64,000 nucleotides of DNA, from assembly GCA_020698575.1 (NCBI GenBank), contig CM036253.1, positions 33,825,719 to 33,889,718 of the forward strand, given 5' to 3'. Positions within the stretch are counted from its first letter, which is position 1. Each line of letters begins with the position of its first letter. Under the pieces are notes generated by a model, which was not told where the DNA came from, made no database searches, and was given only the letters and a program-made list of their open reading frames with translations. The position numbers and the translations under genes are program-made. Below, in pieces: positions 23,182-36,301 of the stretch. This stretch comes from Bostrychus sinensis (taxonomy: Eukaryota; Chordata; Actinopteri; Gobiiformes; Eleotridae).

Positions 23182-24311
23182 ATAGGCTGTCAACTTATAA
23201 ATGAGCAGCCCCTGCTGGACGCATTTTCACTCCCTCAACATCAAATGAATTTGCTGCAGCATTTTTGATCTCCAATCTGTACACTACTGCTGCCACACTT
23301 TCCGTGCCCAGATGCCTTCCTTCCTTCCACTCTCTATGCTCCCAGATCCTGGACTCTGTTACTTCTCTCAAGGTTAAGGCTGCCAGATGTGCATCCGACT
23401 CGTAGCTTAATGACACTACTCCAGCCCTGAGGCGACAATGTAGACAGGCTGAGAGAAAATGGAAGAAGGATGGACTGCAGGTGTCATTAAGTATTTTACG
23501 GGACAGTCTTGCAGCCTACCAGAGAGCAGTGAAGGAAGCAAAAGCGCAGTATTTATCAAATATCATTTCCAGGAATAGCCACCGCCCTAAAGTTTTATTC
23601 AGCACTATCAACTCTGTACTAAACCCCATCCCTGCTGTTTTCAATGATGTGTCTGTACATGCTTGTAATGCTTTTCAGCAGTACTTCATGGACAAAGTTA
23701 TGTCTGTCAGACAGGCCATCCCAAAGGTCCCCATTGCTGTCCCTCCTGTCCCCACTGTGCAGTGTGTTCTGGAGAAGTTTGAGCCAATTGCACTTAAGGA
23801 CCTGAACAAACTTTCCAGGAGCTTAAACCCACCAGCTGCCCTCTAGATGTTGTTCCTGCTAGGTTTATAAAGGAGGTCATTGACACCATAGGGACTTGCC
23901 TTGTCTCATTTATAAATACCTGTCTGAGGTTGGGTACTGTTCCTACTGCCCTTAAACATGCTGTGGTCAGACCGCTCCTCAAAAAAAACAAACCTTGACC
24001 TCTCTGTTTTGTCGAACTTTCACCCAATTTCTCACCTGCCCTTTCTATCCAAGGTTATGGAGAGACTCGTTCTTTCACAGCTTCAGTCTCACCTTCATCT
24101 GAATGCCATTGCAGAAAAGTTTCAATCTGGTTTCAGGGCCCGACACAGCACTGGATCTGCACCACTGAGAGTGCAAAACAACATCCTTGCAGCCCTGGAC
24201 ACCAAAAAGTAGGCAGTGCTGGTGTTATTAGAGTTTTCAGGTGCCTTTGACACCATGGATCATGCTGCTACTTTTCAGGCCCAGTCAAACTTGGTGCATA
24301 AGCTAGAGTTA

Positions 24312-24383
24312 AGGTTCCACTGAGATTTGAACTCAGATCACTGGATTCAGAGTCCAGAGTGCTAACCATTACACCATGGAACC
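24312..24383 (-). tRNA. tRNA-Gln(CTG), unit 6
   Basis: Consensus copy; anticodon CTG. Confidence 0.93.
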
Positions 24384-24533
24384 ATACGACTGCAGCACTG
24401 TTTAAATGAGCAGCCCCTGTGGGAAGCATTTAGAGTGACGTTTTACCTGTAAAAAATGAAGCAAACAAGACGCACAACTGATCGCTCGCTTACGATTAAT
24501 GCAGAATTTTTGAAACATAAAGGGCATTTTTGT

Positions 24534-24606
24534 GGTTTCATAGTGTAGTGGTCATCACATCTGCTTTACACGCAGAAGGTCCTGGGTTCAATCCCCAGTG
24601 AAACCA
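24534..24606 (+). tRNA. tRNA-Val(TAC), unit 6
   Basis: Consensus copy. Confidence 0.93.
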
Positions 24607-24710
24607 TTGCTCAAGCCCTAACACCTACAAAGTTATGTGATCATTTCTCTATTGAACCCATTAAGATTAGCAGTTTTTTTTTCTTCTTTAACTTTGATCT
24701 AAAATTTTGT

Positions 24711-24798
24711 GGTTTCATAGTGTAGTGGTCATCACATCTGCCTAACATGCAGAAAGTCCTGGCTGGGTTTGATCCTCTACCGACAGAGCTATCCAGGC
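24711..24798 (+). pseudogene. Chimeric Val/Lys tRNA remnant, unit 6
   Basis: Same junction as at 2346. Confidence 0.8.
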
Positions 24799-25919
24799 TC
24801 TGTAGAAGTCATCTTGTAAACAGTTTGCAGTCAATGCATGTGTAGTCGCAGCATTTTGTTTGTGCATTGTGGCAAGCTACATAAGGAAGTCCATGCCAGC
24901 TTTACCCAAATCTACGATTCAAGTAGAGAACGTTAGATCTTGAATCTAAAGTTCTCCCGGCTTTAAGCCACGGTAGCTTCAAGCCAATATCAATTATTAT
25001 TGATTTCCTATGTGACGGGAGGTGTCTCTTTGAATGGATTTCTTGAATTTTAAGCAATCCACATTGTCATGTGTTCAACACTGGTGAAGTTTTTCATGGT
25101 CTGGAAATATACTCTTCCCAGATTGTTCCTTCTTACAGTCTCACCTTCATCTGAATGCCATTGCAGAAAAGTTTCAATCTGGTTTCAGGGCCCGACACAG
25201 CACTGGATCTGCGCCACTGAGAGTGCAAAACAACATCCTTGCAGCCCTGGACACCAAAAAGTCAGCAGTGCTGGTGTTATTAGACCTTTTAGGTGCCTTT
25301 GACACCGTGGATCATGCTGCCCTTATCTCCTGTCTTGAACACTGTGTTGGACTTTGTGGAGCAGTGCTGGAATGGTTCTCTTCATACCTTTCAAACCGGA
25401 TTTTTCCCGTCATGCTTAATGAGTTCTCCTCCCTCCCCCTCTCTCCTTAGGTGTACCACAAGGCTCAGTCCTTTTAAGGTATAAGCCCTGAGAGAGAAGT
25501 GTGACCGCTCACAAAATCAACAAAGTTTTCAAGCTAATTAGTGAGAAATGGAATGGGATTTCCCTCTACAGTAGAGCAGTGATGACAAAAGCTTATATCG
25601 TGATTAATTTATTCTACCAGTAATAGGCTAAATAAATTTGGTCATGCCCTTTAACAATTTATTTGCAACATTTTCTGCTGCTGAATTTTTATCACTGAAG
25701 CTTCAACTTTCAACTTTCTTGGATCGCGTTGCAAGCCAGCGTGTGCATGAAGACATGCACGAGAATCACATGTCGCTTGACAAGAGGGAGACTCGCAAGC
25801 ATTGCCTCATCACTCAGCTTCCATAGGGAACACACAGAGGAGAAGCAATGTCACCTCCATTACCCCATTACCCTGCTACTTTTCAGGCCTAGTCAAACTT
25901 CGTGCATGAGCAAGAGTCT

Positions 25920-25991
25920 AGGTTCCACTGAGATTTGAACTCAGATCACTGGATTCAGAGTCCAGAGTGCTAACCATTACACCATGGAACA
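25920..25991 (-). tRNA. tRNA-Gln(CTG), unit-end copy, unit 6
   Basis: Shares the T1/C72 mismatch; otherwise intact. Confidence 0.8.
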
Positions 25992-26942
25992 AGATGATGA
26001 GAAAGTATAAATGAGCAGCCCCTGCTGGAAGCAGTTAGAATGACAATGTTTTACCTGGTAAAAAAAAAAGAAGCAAACATAAGGCACAACTGATCGCTGG
26101 CTTACGATTAATGCAGAACATCCATTGTGAGGTGGCATAAGACAGAGACACGTTTGAAAGTTTGTCCGGAGTTCAAAAGACAGCTGGAACAACGGGACAA
26201 ATCATTGTTTTAATTTGGAAGGTGTTCCAAGTGGAAGAAGGCAAATGCACAGAGAAGGAGCAGGAATGGTTGGAGAAAGAGAAGGCCTACCAGGAGAAGG
26301 AAACAACAAGTGGAGGTCAATTTGTAAACAGGTTGCAGTCAATGCATGTGTAGTCACAGTATTCTGCTTGTGCATTGTGGCACGCTATGTAAGGAAGTCC
26401 ATGCCAAATTTACCCAAATCTAAAATTTAAGATTTAAACAGGGAACAACAGATCTTTAGTCTAAAGTTCTCCTGGCTTTAAAGGGGCCATATTATGCTTT
26501 TTTTGTGCCTTTTAAATTAATTTAGGACACCTCTGCATCAGCATCTTATGTTTTGTTGGTCAGAAAATGCAGTAATTATTGAAAGAACCCTATTTTAAGA
26601 AACGTGTCACTTTAAAAGGCCCTCCCTCCTTGTGGCTTTTGATTTTGCATCATAGGAGCATTTTAAGCTACTTGGTCTCACACAGAGGCCTCTTTGAATG
26701 GATTTCTTGAACATTGTCATGTGTTCACCACTGGTGAAGCTTTTCATTGTCTGGAACTACACTGGATATATTTTCCTCTGATTAAGGTGTGTACTGTGCT
26801 CAGTCAGTTTTTAACTGTTTGCAAGAAACCCGGTGCAGATGGTTCCTTCTTACAGCATGGAATCTTTTCCAAAGCAGCTGGATATGCTGCTTCTGCACAA
26901 CAACTTCTGGCTTTGTCAAGTTTGTGTCATGAGGTAGAGATT

Positions 26943-27014
26943 AGGTTCCACTGAGATTTGAACTCAGATTGCTGGAGTCAAAGTCCAGAGTGCTAACCAT
27001 TACACCATGGAACC
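26943..27014 (-). tRNA. tRNA-Gln(TTG), unit 7
   Basis: Consensus copy; unaffected by the indels that mark this unit. Confidence 0.92.
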
Positions 27015-28147
27015 ATAGGCTGTCAACTTATAAATGAGCAGCCCCTGCTGGACGCATTTTCACTCCCTCAACATCAAATGAATTTGCTGCAGCATTTTTG
27101 ATCTCCAATCTGTACACTACTGCTGCCACACTTTCCGTGCCCAGATGCCTTCCTTCCTTCCACTCTCTATGCTCCCAGATCCTGGACTCTGTTACTTCTC
27201 TCAAGGTTAAGGCTGCCAGATGTGCATCCGACTCGTAGCTTAATGACACTACTCCAGCCCTGAGGCTGACAATGTAGACAGGCTGAGAGAAAATGGAAGA
27301 AGGATGGACTGCAGGTGTCATTAAGTATTTTACGGGACAGTCTTGCAGCCTACCAGAGAGCAGTGAAGGAAGCAAAAGCGCAGTATTTATCAAATATCAT
27401 TTCCAGGAATAGCCACCGCCCTAAAGTTTTATTCAGCACTATCAACTCTGTACTAAACCCCATCCCTGCTGTTTTCAATGATGTGTCTGTACATGCTTGT
27501 AATGCTTTTCAGCAGTACTTCATGGACAAAGTTATGTCTGTCAGACAGGCCATCCCAAAGGTCCCCATTGCTGTCCCTCCTGTCCCCACTGTGCAGTGTG
27601 TTCTGGAGAAGTTTGAGCCAATTGCACTTAAGGACCTGAACAAACTTTCCAGGAGCTTAAACCCACCAGCTGCCCTCTAGATGTTGTTCCTGCTAGGTTT
27701 ATAAAGGAGGTCATTGACACCATAGGGACTTGCCTTGTCTCATTTATAAATACCTGTCTGAGGTTGGGTACTGTTCCTACTGCCCTTAAACATGCTGTGG
27801 TCAGACCGCTCCTCAAAAAAAACAAACCTTGACCTCTCTGTTTTGTCGAACTTTCACCCAATTTCTCACCTGCCCTTTCTATCCAAGGTTATGGAGAGAC
27901 TCGTTCTTTCACAGCTTCAGTCTCACCTTCATCTGAATGCCATTGCAGAAAAGTTTCAATCTGGTTTCAGGGCCCTGACACAGCACTGGATCTGCACCAC
28001 TGAGAGTGCAAAACACCATCCTTGCAGCCCTGGACACCAAAAAGTAGGCAGTGCTGGTGTTATTAGAGTTTTCAGGTGCCTTTGACACCAGTGGATCATG
28101 CTGCTACTTTTCAGGCCCAGTCAAACTTGGTGCATAAGCTAGAGTTA

Positions 28148-28219
28148 AGGTTCCACTGAGATTTGAACTCAGATCACTGGATTCAGAGTCCAGAGTGCTA
28201 ACCATTACACCATGGAACC
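28148..28219 (-). tRNA. tRNA-Gln(CTG), unit 7
   Basis: Consensus copy; anticodon CTG. Confidence 0.93.
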
Positions 28220-28369
28220 ATACGACTGCAGCACTGTTTAAATGAGCAGCCCCTGTGGGAAGCATTTAGAGTGACGTTTTACCTGTAAAAAATGAAGCAA
28301 ACAAGACGCACAACTGATCGCTCGCTTACGATTAATGCAGAATTTTTGAAACATAAAGGGCATTTTTGT

Positions 28370-28442
28370 GGTTTCATAGTGTAGTGGTCATCACATCTGC
28401 TTTACACGCAGAAGGTCCTGGGTTCAATCCCCAGTGAAACCA
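28370..28442 (+). tRNA. tRNA-Val(TAC), unit 7
   Basis: Consensus copy. Confidence 0.93.
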
Positions 28443-28546
28443 TTGCTCAAGCCCTAACACCTACAAAGTTATGTGATCATTTCTCTATTGAACCCATTAA
28501 GATTAGCAGTTTTTTTTTCTTCTTTAACTTTGATCTAAAATTTTGT

Positions 28547-28634
28547 GGTTTCATAGTGTAGTGGTCATCACATCTGCCTAACATGCAGAAAGTCCTGGCT
28601 GGGTTTGATCCTCTACCGACAGAGCTATCCAGGC
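28547..28634 (+). pseudogene. Chimeric Val/Lys tRNA remnant, unit 7
   Basis: Same junction as at 2346. Confidence 0.8.
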
Positions 28635-29756
28635 TCTGTAGAAGTCATCTTGTAAACAGTTTGCAGTCAATGCATGTGTAGTCGCAGCATTTTGTTTGTG
28701 CATTGTGGCAAGCTACATAAGGAAGTCCATGCCAGCTTTACCCAAATCTACGATTCAAGTAGAGAACGTTAGATCTTGAATCTAAAGTTCTCCCGGCTTT
28801 AAGCCACGGTAGCTTCAAGCCAATATCAATTATTATTGATTTCCTATGTGACGGGAGGTGTCTCTTTGAATGGATTTCTTGAATTTTAAGCAATCCACAT
28901 TGTCATGTGTTCAACACTGGTGAAGTTTTTCATGGTCTGGAAATATACTCTTCCCAGATTGTTCCTTCTTACAGTCTCACCTTCATCTGAATGCCATTGC
29001 AGAAAAGTTTCAATCTGGTTTCAGGGCCCGACACAGCACTGGATCTGCGCCACTGAGAGTGCAAAACAACATCCTTGCAGCCCTGGACACCAAAAAGTCA
29101 GCAGTGCTGGTGTTATTAGACCTTTTAGGTGCCTTTGACACCGTGGATCATGCTGCCCTTATCTCCTGTCTTGAACACTGTGTTGGACTTTGTGGAGCAG
29201 TGCTGGAATGGTTCTCTTCATACCTTTCAAACCGGATTTTTCCCGTCATGCTTAATGAGTTCTCCTCCCTCCCCCTCTCTCCTTAGGTGTACCACAAGGC
29301 TCAGTCCTTTTAAGGTATAAGCCCTGAGAGAGAAGTGTGACCGCTCACAAAATCAACAAAGTTTTCAAGCTAATTAGTGAGAAATGGAATGGGATTTCCC
29401 TCTACAGTAGAGCAGTGATGACAAAAGCTTATATCGTGATTAATTTATTCTACCAGTAATAGGCTAAATAAATTTGGTCATGCCCTTTAACAATTTATTT
29501 GCAACATTTTCTGCTGCTGAATTTTTATCACTGAAGCTTCAACTTTCAACTTTCTTGGATCGCGTTGCAAGCCAGCGTGTGCATGAAGACATGCACGAGA
29601 ATCACATGTCGCTTGACAAGAGGGAGACTCGCAAGCATTGCCTCATCACTCAGCTTCCATAGGGAACACACAGAGGAGAAGCAATGTCACCTTCCATTAC
29701 CCCATTACCCTGCTACTTTTCAGGCCTAGTCAAACTTCGTGCATGAGCAAGAGTCT

Positions 29757-29828
29757 AGGTTCCACTGAGATTTGAACTCAGATCACTGGATTCAGAGTCC
29801 AGAGTGCTAACCATTACACCATGGAACA
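29757..29828 (-). tRNA. tRNA-Gln(CTG), unit-end copy, unit 7
   Basis: Shares the T1/C72 mismatch; otherwise intact. Confidence 0.8.
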
Positions 29829-30778
29829 AGATGATGAGAAAGTATAAATGAGCAGCCCCTGCTGGAAGCAGTTAGAATGACAATGTTTTACCTGGTAAAA
29901 AAAAAGAAGCAAACATAAGGCACAACTGATCGCTGGCTTACGATTAATGCAGAACATCCATTGTGAGGTGGCATAAGACAGAGACACGTTTGAAAGTTTG
30001 TCCGGAGTTCAAAAGACAGCTGGAACAACGGGACAAATCATTGTTTTAATTTGGAAGGTGTTCCAAGTGGAAGAAGGCAAATGCACAGAGAAGGAGCAGG
30101 AATGGTTGGAGAAAGAGAAGGCCTACCAGGAGAAGGAAACAACAAGTGGAGGTCAATTTGTAAACAGGTTGCAGTCAATGCATGTGTAGTCACAGTATTC
30201 TGCTTGTGCATTGTGGCACGCTATGTAAGGAAGTCCATGCCAAATTTACCCAAATCTAAAATTTAAGATTTAAACAGGGAACAACAGATCTTTAGTCTAA
30301 AGTTCTCCTGGCTTTAAAGGGGCCATATTATGCTTTTTTTGTGCCTTTTAAATTAATTTAGGACACCTCTGCATCAGCATCTTATGTTTTGTTGGTCAGA
30401 AAATGCAGTAATTATTGAAAGAACCCTATTTTAAGAAACGTGTCACTTTAAAAGGCCCTCCCTCCTTGTGGCTTTTGATTTTGCATCATAGGAGCATTTT
30501 AAGCTACTTGGTCTCACACAGAGGCCTCTTTGAATGGATTTCTTGAACATTGTCATGTGTTCACCACTGGTGAAGCTTTTCATTGTCTGGAACTACACTG
30601 GATATATTTTCCTCTGATTAAGGTGTGTACTGTGCTCAGTCAGTTTTTAACTGTTTGCAAGAAACCCGGTGCAGATGGTTCCTTCTTACAGCATGGAATC
30701 TTTTCCAAAGCAGCTGGATATGCTGCTTCTGCACAACAACTTCTGGCTTTGTCAAGTTTGTGTCATGAGGTAGAGAAT

Positions 30779-30850
30779 AGGTTCCACTGAGATTTGAACT
30801 CAGATTGCTGGAGTCAAAGTCCAGAGTGCTAACCATTACACCATGGAACC
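30779..30850 (-). tRNA. tRNA-Gln(TTG), unit 8
   Basis: Consensus copy with the long-unit 3' flank (agaata). Confidence 0.92.
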
Positions 30851-31980
30851 ATAGGCTGTCAACTTATAAATGAGCAGCCCCTGCTGGACGCATTTTCACT
30901 CCCTCAACATCAAATGAATTTGCTGCAGCATTTTTGATCTCCAATCTGTACACTACTGCTGCCACACTTTCCGTGCCCAGATGCCTTCCTTCCTTCCACT
31001 CTCTATGCTCCCAGATCCTGGACTCTGTTACTTCTCTCAAGGTTAAGGCTGCCAGATGTGCATCCGACTCGTAGCTTAATGACACTACTCCAGCCCTGAG
31101 GCGACAATGTAGACAGGCTGAGAGAAAATGGAAGAAGGATGGACTGCAGGTGTCATTAAGTATTTTACAGGGACAGTCTTGCAGCCTACCAGAGAGCAGT
31201 GAAGAAGCAAAAGCGCAGTATTTATCAAATATCATTTCCAGGAATAGCCACCGCCCTAAAGTTTTATTCAGCACTATCAACTCTGTACTAAACCCCATCC
31301 CTGCTGTTTTCAATGATGTGTCTGTACATGCTTGTAATGCTTTTCAGCAGTACTTCATGGACAAAGTTATGTCTGTCAGACAGGCCATCCCAAAGGTCCC
31401 CATTGCTGTCCCTCCTGTCCCCACTGTGCAGTGTGTTCTGGAGAAGTTTGAGCCAATTGCACTTAAGGACCTGAACAAACTTTCCAGGAGCTTAAACCCA
31501 CCAGCTGCCCTCTAGATGTTGTTCCTGCTAGGTTTATAAAGGAGGTCATTGACACCATAGGGACTTGCCTTGTCTCATTTATAAATACCTGTCTGAGGTT
31601 GGGTACTGTTCCTACTGCCCTTAAACATGCTGTGGTCAGACCGCTCCTCAAAAAAAACAAACCTTGACCTCTCTGTTTTGTCGAACTTTCACCCAATTTC
31701 TCACCTGCCCTTTCTATCCAAGGTTATGGAGAGACTCGTTCTTTCACAGCTTCAGTCTCACCTTCATCTGAATGCCATTGCAGAAAAGTTTCAATCTGGT
31801 TTCAGGGCCCGACACAGCACTGGATCTGCACCACTGAGAGTGCAAAACAACATCCTTGCAGCCCTGGACACCAAAAAGTAGGCAGTGCTGGTGTTATTAG
31901 AGTTTTCAGGTGCCTTTGACACCGTGGATCATGCTGCTACTTTTCAGGCCCAGTCAAACTTGGTGCATAAGCTAGAGTTA

Positions 31981-32052
31981 AGGTTCCACTGAGACTTGAA
32001 CTCAGATCACTGGATTCAGAGTCCAGAGTGCTAACCATTACACCATGGAACC
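31981..32052 (-). tRNA. tRNA-Gln(CTG), unit 8
   Basis: One private T-to-C change on the plus strand near 31995 turns the T loop from TTCAAAT to TTCAAGT. This keeps the invariant TTC and should be tolerated. Confidence 0.92.
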
Positions 32053-32202
32053 ATACGACTGCAGCACTGTTTAAATGAGCAGCCCCTGTGGGAAGCATTT
32101 AGAGTGACGTTTTACCTGTAAAAAATGAAGCAAACAAGACGCACAACTGATCGCTCGCTTACGATTAATGCAGAATTTTTGAAACATAAAGGGCATTTTT
32201 GT

Positions 32203-32275
32203 GGTTTCATAGTGTAGTGGTCATCACATCTGCTTTACACGCAGAAGGTCCTGGGTTCAATCCCCAGTGAAACCA
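32203..32275 (+). tRNA. tRNA-Val(TAC), unit 8
   Basis: Consensus copy. Confidence 0.93.
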
Positions 32276-32379
32276 TTGCTCAAGCCCTAACACCTACAAA
32301 GTTATGTGATCATTTCTCTATTGAACCCATTAAGATTAGCAGTTTTTTTTTCTTCTTTAACTTTGATCTAAAATTTTGT

Positions 32380-32467
32380 GGTTTCATAGTGTAGTGGTCA
32401 TCACATCTGCCTAACATGCAGAAAGTCCTGGCTGGGTTTGATCCTCTACCGACAGAGCTATCCAGGC
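32380..32467 (+). pseudogene. Chimeric Val/Lys tRNA remnant, unit 8
   Basis: Same junction as at 2346. Confidence 0.8.
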
Positions 32468-33589
32468 TCTGTAGAAGTCATCTTGTAAACAGTTTGCAGT
32501 CAATGCATGTGTAGTCGCAGCATTTTGTTTGTGCATTGTGGCAAGCTACATAAGGAAGTCCATGCCAGCTTTACCCAAATCTACGATTCAAGTAGAGAAC
32601 GTTAGATCTTGAATCTAAAGTTCTCCCGGCTTTAAGCCACGGTAGCTTCAAGCCAATATCAATTATTATTGATTTCCTATGTGACGGGAGGTGTCTCTTT
32701 GAATGGATTTCTTGAATTTTAAGCAATCCACATTGTCATGTGTTCAACACTGGTGAAGTTTTTCATGGTCTGGAAATATACTCTTCCCAGATTGTTCCTT
32801 CTTACAGTCTCACCTTCATCTGAATGCCATTGCAGAAAAGTTTCAATCTGGTTTCAGGGCCCGACACAGCACTGGATCTGCGCCACTGAGAGTGCAAAAC
32901 AACATCCTTGCAGCCCTGGACACCAAAAAGTCAGCAGTGCTGGTGTTATTAGACCTTTTAGGTGCCTTTGACACCGTGGATCATGCTGCCCTTATCTCCT
33001 GTCTTGAACACTGTGTTGGACTTTGTGGAGCAGTGCTGGAATGGTTCTCTTCATACCTTTCAAACCGGATTTTTCCCGTCATGCTTAATGAGTTCTCCTC
33101 CCTCCCCCTCTCTCCTTAGGTGTACCACAAGGCTCAGTCCTTTTAAGGTATAAGCCCTGAGAGAGAAGTGTGACCGCTCACAAAATCAACAAAGTTTTCA
33201 AGCTAATTAGTGAGAAATGGAATGGGATTTCCCTCTACAGTAGAGCAGTGATGACAAAAGCTTATATCGTGATTAATTTATTCTACCAGTAATAGGCTAA
33301 ATAAATTTGGTCATGCCCCTTTAACAATTTATTTGCAACATTTTCTGCTGCTGAATTTTTATCACTGAAGCTTCAACTTTCAACTTTCTTGGATCGCGTT
33401 GCAAGCCAGCGTGTGCATGAAGACATGCACGAGAATCACATGTCGCTTGACAAGAGGGAGACTCGCAAGCATTGCCTCATCACTCAGCTTCCATAGGGAA
33501 CACACAGAGGAGAAGCAATGTCACCTCCATTACCCATTACCCTGCTACTTTTCAGGCCTAGTCAAACTTCAGTGCATGAGCAAGAGTCT

Positions 33590-33661
33590 AGGTTCCACTG
33601 AGATTTGAACTCAGATCACTGGATTCAGAGTCCAGAGTGCTAACCATTACACCATGGAACA
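33590..33661 (-). tRNA. tRNA-Gln(CTG), unit-end copy, unit 8
   Basis: Shares the T1/C72 mismatch. The base following on the plus strand belongs to the unit-1-like tail (gatgacgag). Confidence 0.8.
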
Positions 33662-34612
33662 AGATGACGAGAAAGTATAAATGAGCAGCCCCTGCTGGAA
33701 GCAGTTAGAATGACAATGTTTTACCTGGTAAAAAAAAAAGAAGCAAACATAAGGCACAACTGATCGCTGGCTTACGATTAATGCAGAACATCCATTGTGA
33801 GGTGGCATAAGACAGAGACACGTTTGAAAGTTTGTCCGGAGTTCAAAAGACAGCTGGAACAACGGGACAAATCATTGTTTTAATTTGGAAGGTGTTCCAA
33901 GTGGAAGAAGGCAAATGCACAGAGAAGGAGCAGGAATGGTTGGAGAAAGAGAAGGCCTACCAGGAGAAGGAAACAACAAGTGGAGGTCAATTTGTAAACA
34001 GGTTGCAGTCAATGCATGTGTAGTCACAGTATTCTGCTTGTGCATTGTGGCACGCTATGTAAGGAAGTCCATGCCAAATTTACCCAAATCTAAAATTTAA
34101 GATTTAAACAGGGAACAACAGATCTTTAGTCTAAAGTTCTCCTGGCTTTAAAGGGGCCATATTATGCTTTTTTTGTGCCTTTTAAATTAATTTAGGACAC
34201 CTCTGCATCAGCATCTTATGTTTTGTTGGTCAGAAAATGCAGTAATTATTGAAAGAACCCTATTTTAAGAAACGTGTCACTTTAAAAGGCCCTCCCTCCT
34301 TGTGGCTTTTGATTTTGCATCATAGGAGCATTTTAAGCTACTTGGTCTCACACAGAGGCCTCTTTGAATGGATTTCTTGAACATTGTCATGTGTTCACCA
34401 CTGGTGAAGCTTTTCATTGTCTGGAACTACACTGGATATATTTTCCTCTGATTAAGGTGTGTACTGTGCTCAGTCAGTTTTTAACTGTTTGCAAAAAACC
34501 CAGTGCAGATGGTTCCTTCTTACAGCATGGAATCTTTTCCAAAGCAGCAGGATATGCTGCTTCTGCACAACAACTTCTGGCTTTGTCAAGTTTGTGTCAT
34601 GAGGTAGAGAAT

Positions 34613-34684
34613 AGGTTCCACTGAGATTTGAACTCAGATTGCTGGAGTCAAAGTCCAGAGTGCTAACCATTACACCATGGAACC
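34613..34684 (-). tRNA. tRNA-Gln(TTG), unit 9
   Basis: Consensus copy in the isolated long unit. Confidence 0.92.
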
Positions 34685-35814
34685 ATAGGCTGTCAACTTA
34701 TAAATGAGCAGCCCCTGCTGGACGCATTTTCACTCCCTCAACATCAAATGAATTTGCTGCAGCATTTTTGATCTCCAATCTGTACACTACTGTTGCCACA
34801 CTTTCCGTGCCCAGATGCCTTCCTTCCTTCCACTCTCTATGTTCCCAGATCCTGGACTCTGTTACTTCTCTCAAGGTTAAGGCTGCCAGATGTGCATCTG
34901 ACTCGTAGCTTAATGACACTACTCCAGCCCTGAGGCGACAATGTAGACAGGCTGAGAGAAAATGGAAGAAGGATGGACTGCAGGTGTCATTAAGTATTTT
35001 ACGGGACAGTCTTGCAGCCTACCAGAGAGCAGTGAAGGAAGCAAAAGCGCAGTATTTATCAAATATCATTTCCAGGAATAGCCACCGCCCTAAAGTTTTA
35101 TTCAGCACTATCAACTCTGTACTAAACCCCATCCCTGCTGTTTTCAATGATGTGTCTGTACATGCTTGTAATGCTTTTCAGCAGTACTTCATGGACAAAG
35201 TTATGTCTGTCAGACAGGCCATCCCAAAGGTCCCCATTGCTGTCCCTCCTGTCCCCACTGTGCAGTGTGTTCTGGAGAAGTTTGAGCCAATTGCACTTAA
35301 GGACCTGAACAAACTTTCCAGGAGCTTAAACCCACCAGCTGCCCTCTAGATGTTGTTCCTGCTAGGTTTATAAAGGAGGTCATTGACACCATAGGGACTT
35401 GCCTTGTCTCATTTATAAATACCTGTCTGAGGTTGGGTACTGTTCCTACTGCCCTTAAACATGCTGTGGTCAGACCGCTCCTCAAAAAAAACAAACCTTG
35501 ACCTCTCTGTTTTGTCGAACTTTCACCCAATTTCTCACCTGCCCTTTCTATCCAAGGTTATGGAGAGACTCGTTCTTTCACAGCTTCAGTCTCACCTTCA
35601 TCTGAATGCCATTGCAGAAAAGTTTCAATCTGGTTTCAGGGCCCGACACAGCACTGGATCTGCACCACTGAGAGTGCAAAACAACATCCTTGCAGCCCTG
35701 GACACCAAAAAGTAGGCAGTGCTGGTGTTATTAGAGTTTTCAGGTGCCTTTGACACCGTGGATCATGCTGCTACTTTTCAGGCCCAGTCAAACTTGGTGC
35801 ATAAGCTAGAGTTA

Positions 35815-35886
35815 AGGTTCCACTGAGATTTGAACTCAGATCACTGGATTCAGAGTCCAGAGTGCTAACCATTACACCATGGAACC
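35815..35886 (-). tRNA. tRNA-Gln(CTG), unit 9, block copy 1
   Basis: Consensus copy; anticodon CTG. Confidence 0.93.
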
Positions 35887-36036
35887 ATACGACTGCAGCA
35901 CTGTTTAAATGAGCAGCCCCTGTGGGAAGCATTTAGAGTGACGTTTTACCTGTAAAAAATGAAGCAAACAAGACGCACAACTGATCGCTCGCTTACGATT
36001 AATGCAGAATTTTTGAAACATAAAGGGCATTTTTGT

Positions 36037-36109
36037 GGTTTCATAGTGTAGTGGTCATCACATCTGCTTTACACGCAGAAGGTCCTGGGTTCAATCCCCA
36101 GTGAAACCA
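36037..36109 (+). tRNA. tRNA-Val(TAC), unit 9, block copy 1
   Basis: Consensus copy; T variant flank, as in the first blocks of units 1 and 2. Confidence 0.93.
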
Positions 36110-36213
36110 TTGCTCAAGCCCTTACACCTACAAAGTTATGTGATCATTTCTCTATTGAACCCATTAAGATTAGCAGTTTTTTTTTCTTCTTTAACTTTGA
36201 TCTAAAATTTTGT

Positions 36214-36301
36214 GGTTTCATAGTGTAGTGGTCATCACATCTGCCTAACATGCAGAAAGTCCTGGCTGGGTTTGATCCTCTACCGACAGAGCTATCCAGG
36301 C
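36214..36301 (+). pseudogene. Chimeric Val/Lys tRNA remnant, unit 9 block 1
   Basis: Same junction as at 2346. Confidence 0.8.

Larger units (their letters stand above)
22382..26214 (+). repeat. Array unit 6 (short, 3,833 bp)
   Basis: L2 fragments at 23226-24268 and 25136-25475. Shares the gacaccatgg variant near 24253 with unit 4. Confidence 0.95.
26215..30050 (+). repeat. Array unit 7 (short, 3,836 bp)
   Basis: L2 fragments at 27059-28104 and 28972-29311. Carries several private 1-bp insertions: near 27267 (gaggctgac), 27976 (gccctgaca), 28090 (caccagtgg) and 29692 (accttccat). One A is lost from the A-run near 29900. The first two insertions create or extend open frames that do not exist in other units. 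Confidence 0.95.
30051..33884 (+). repeat. Array unit 8 (short, 3,834 bp), mosaic
   Basis: L2 fragments at 30895-31937 and 32805-33144. It combines the short-unit haplotype (aagaaacccggtgc, near 30660) with the long-unit variant just before Gln-TTG (gagaatagg). Private indels occur near 31168 (+1), 31203 (-1), 33317 (+1), 33536 (-1) and 33571 (+1). Its tail near 33666 reads gatgacgag, as in unit 1 only. Confidence 0.95.

Noticed and set aside
27028..27393. Minus-strand 121-codon frame (and the 149-codon frame at 30864-31313)
   Set aside because: These lie antisense to the L2 fragment and exist only because of single-base indels private to units 7 and 8.
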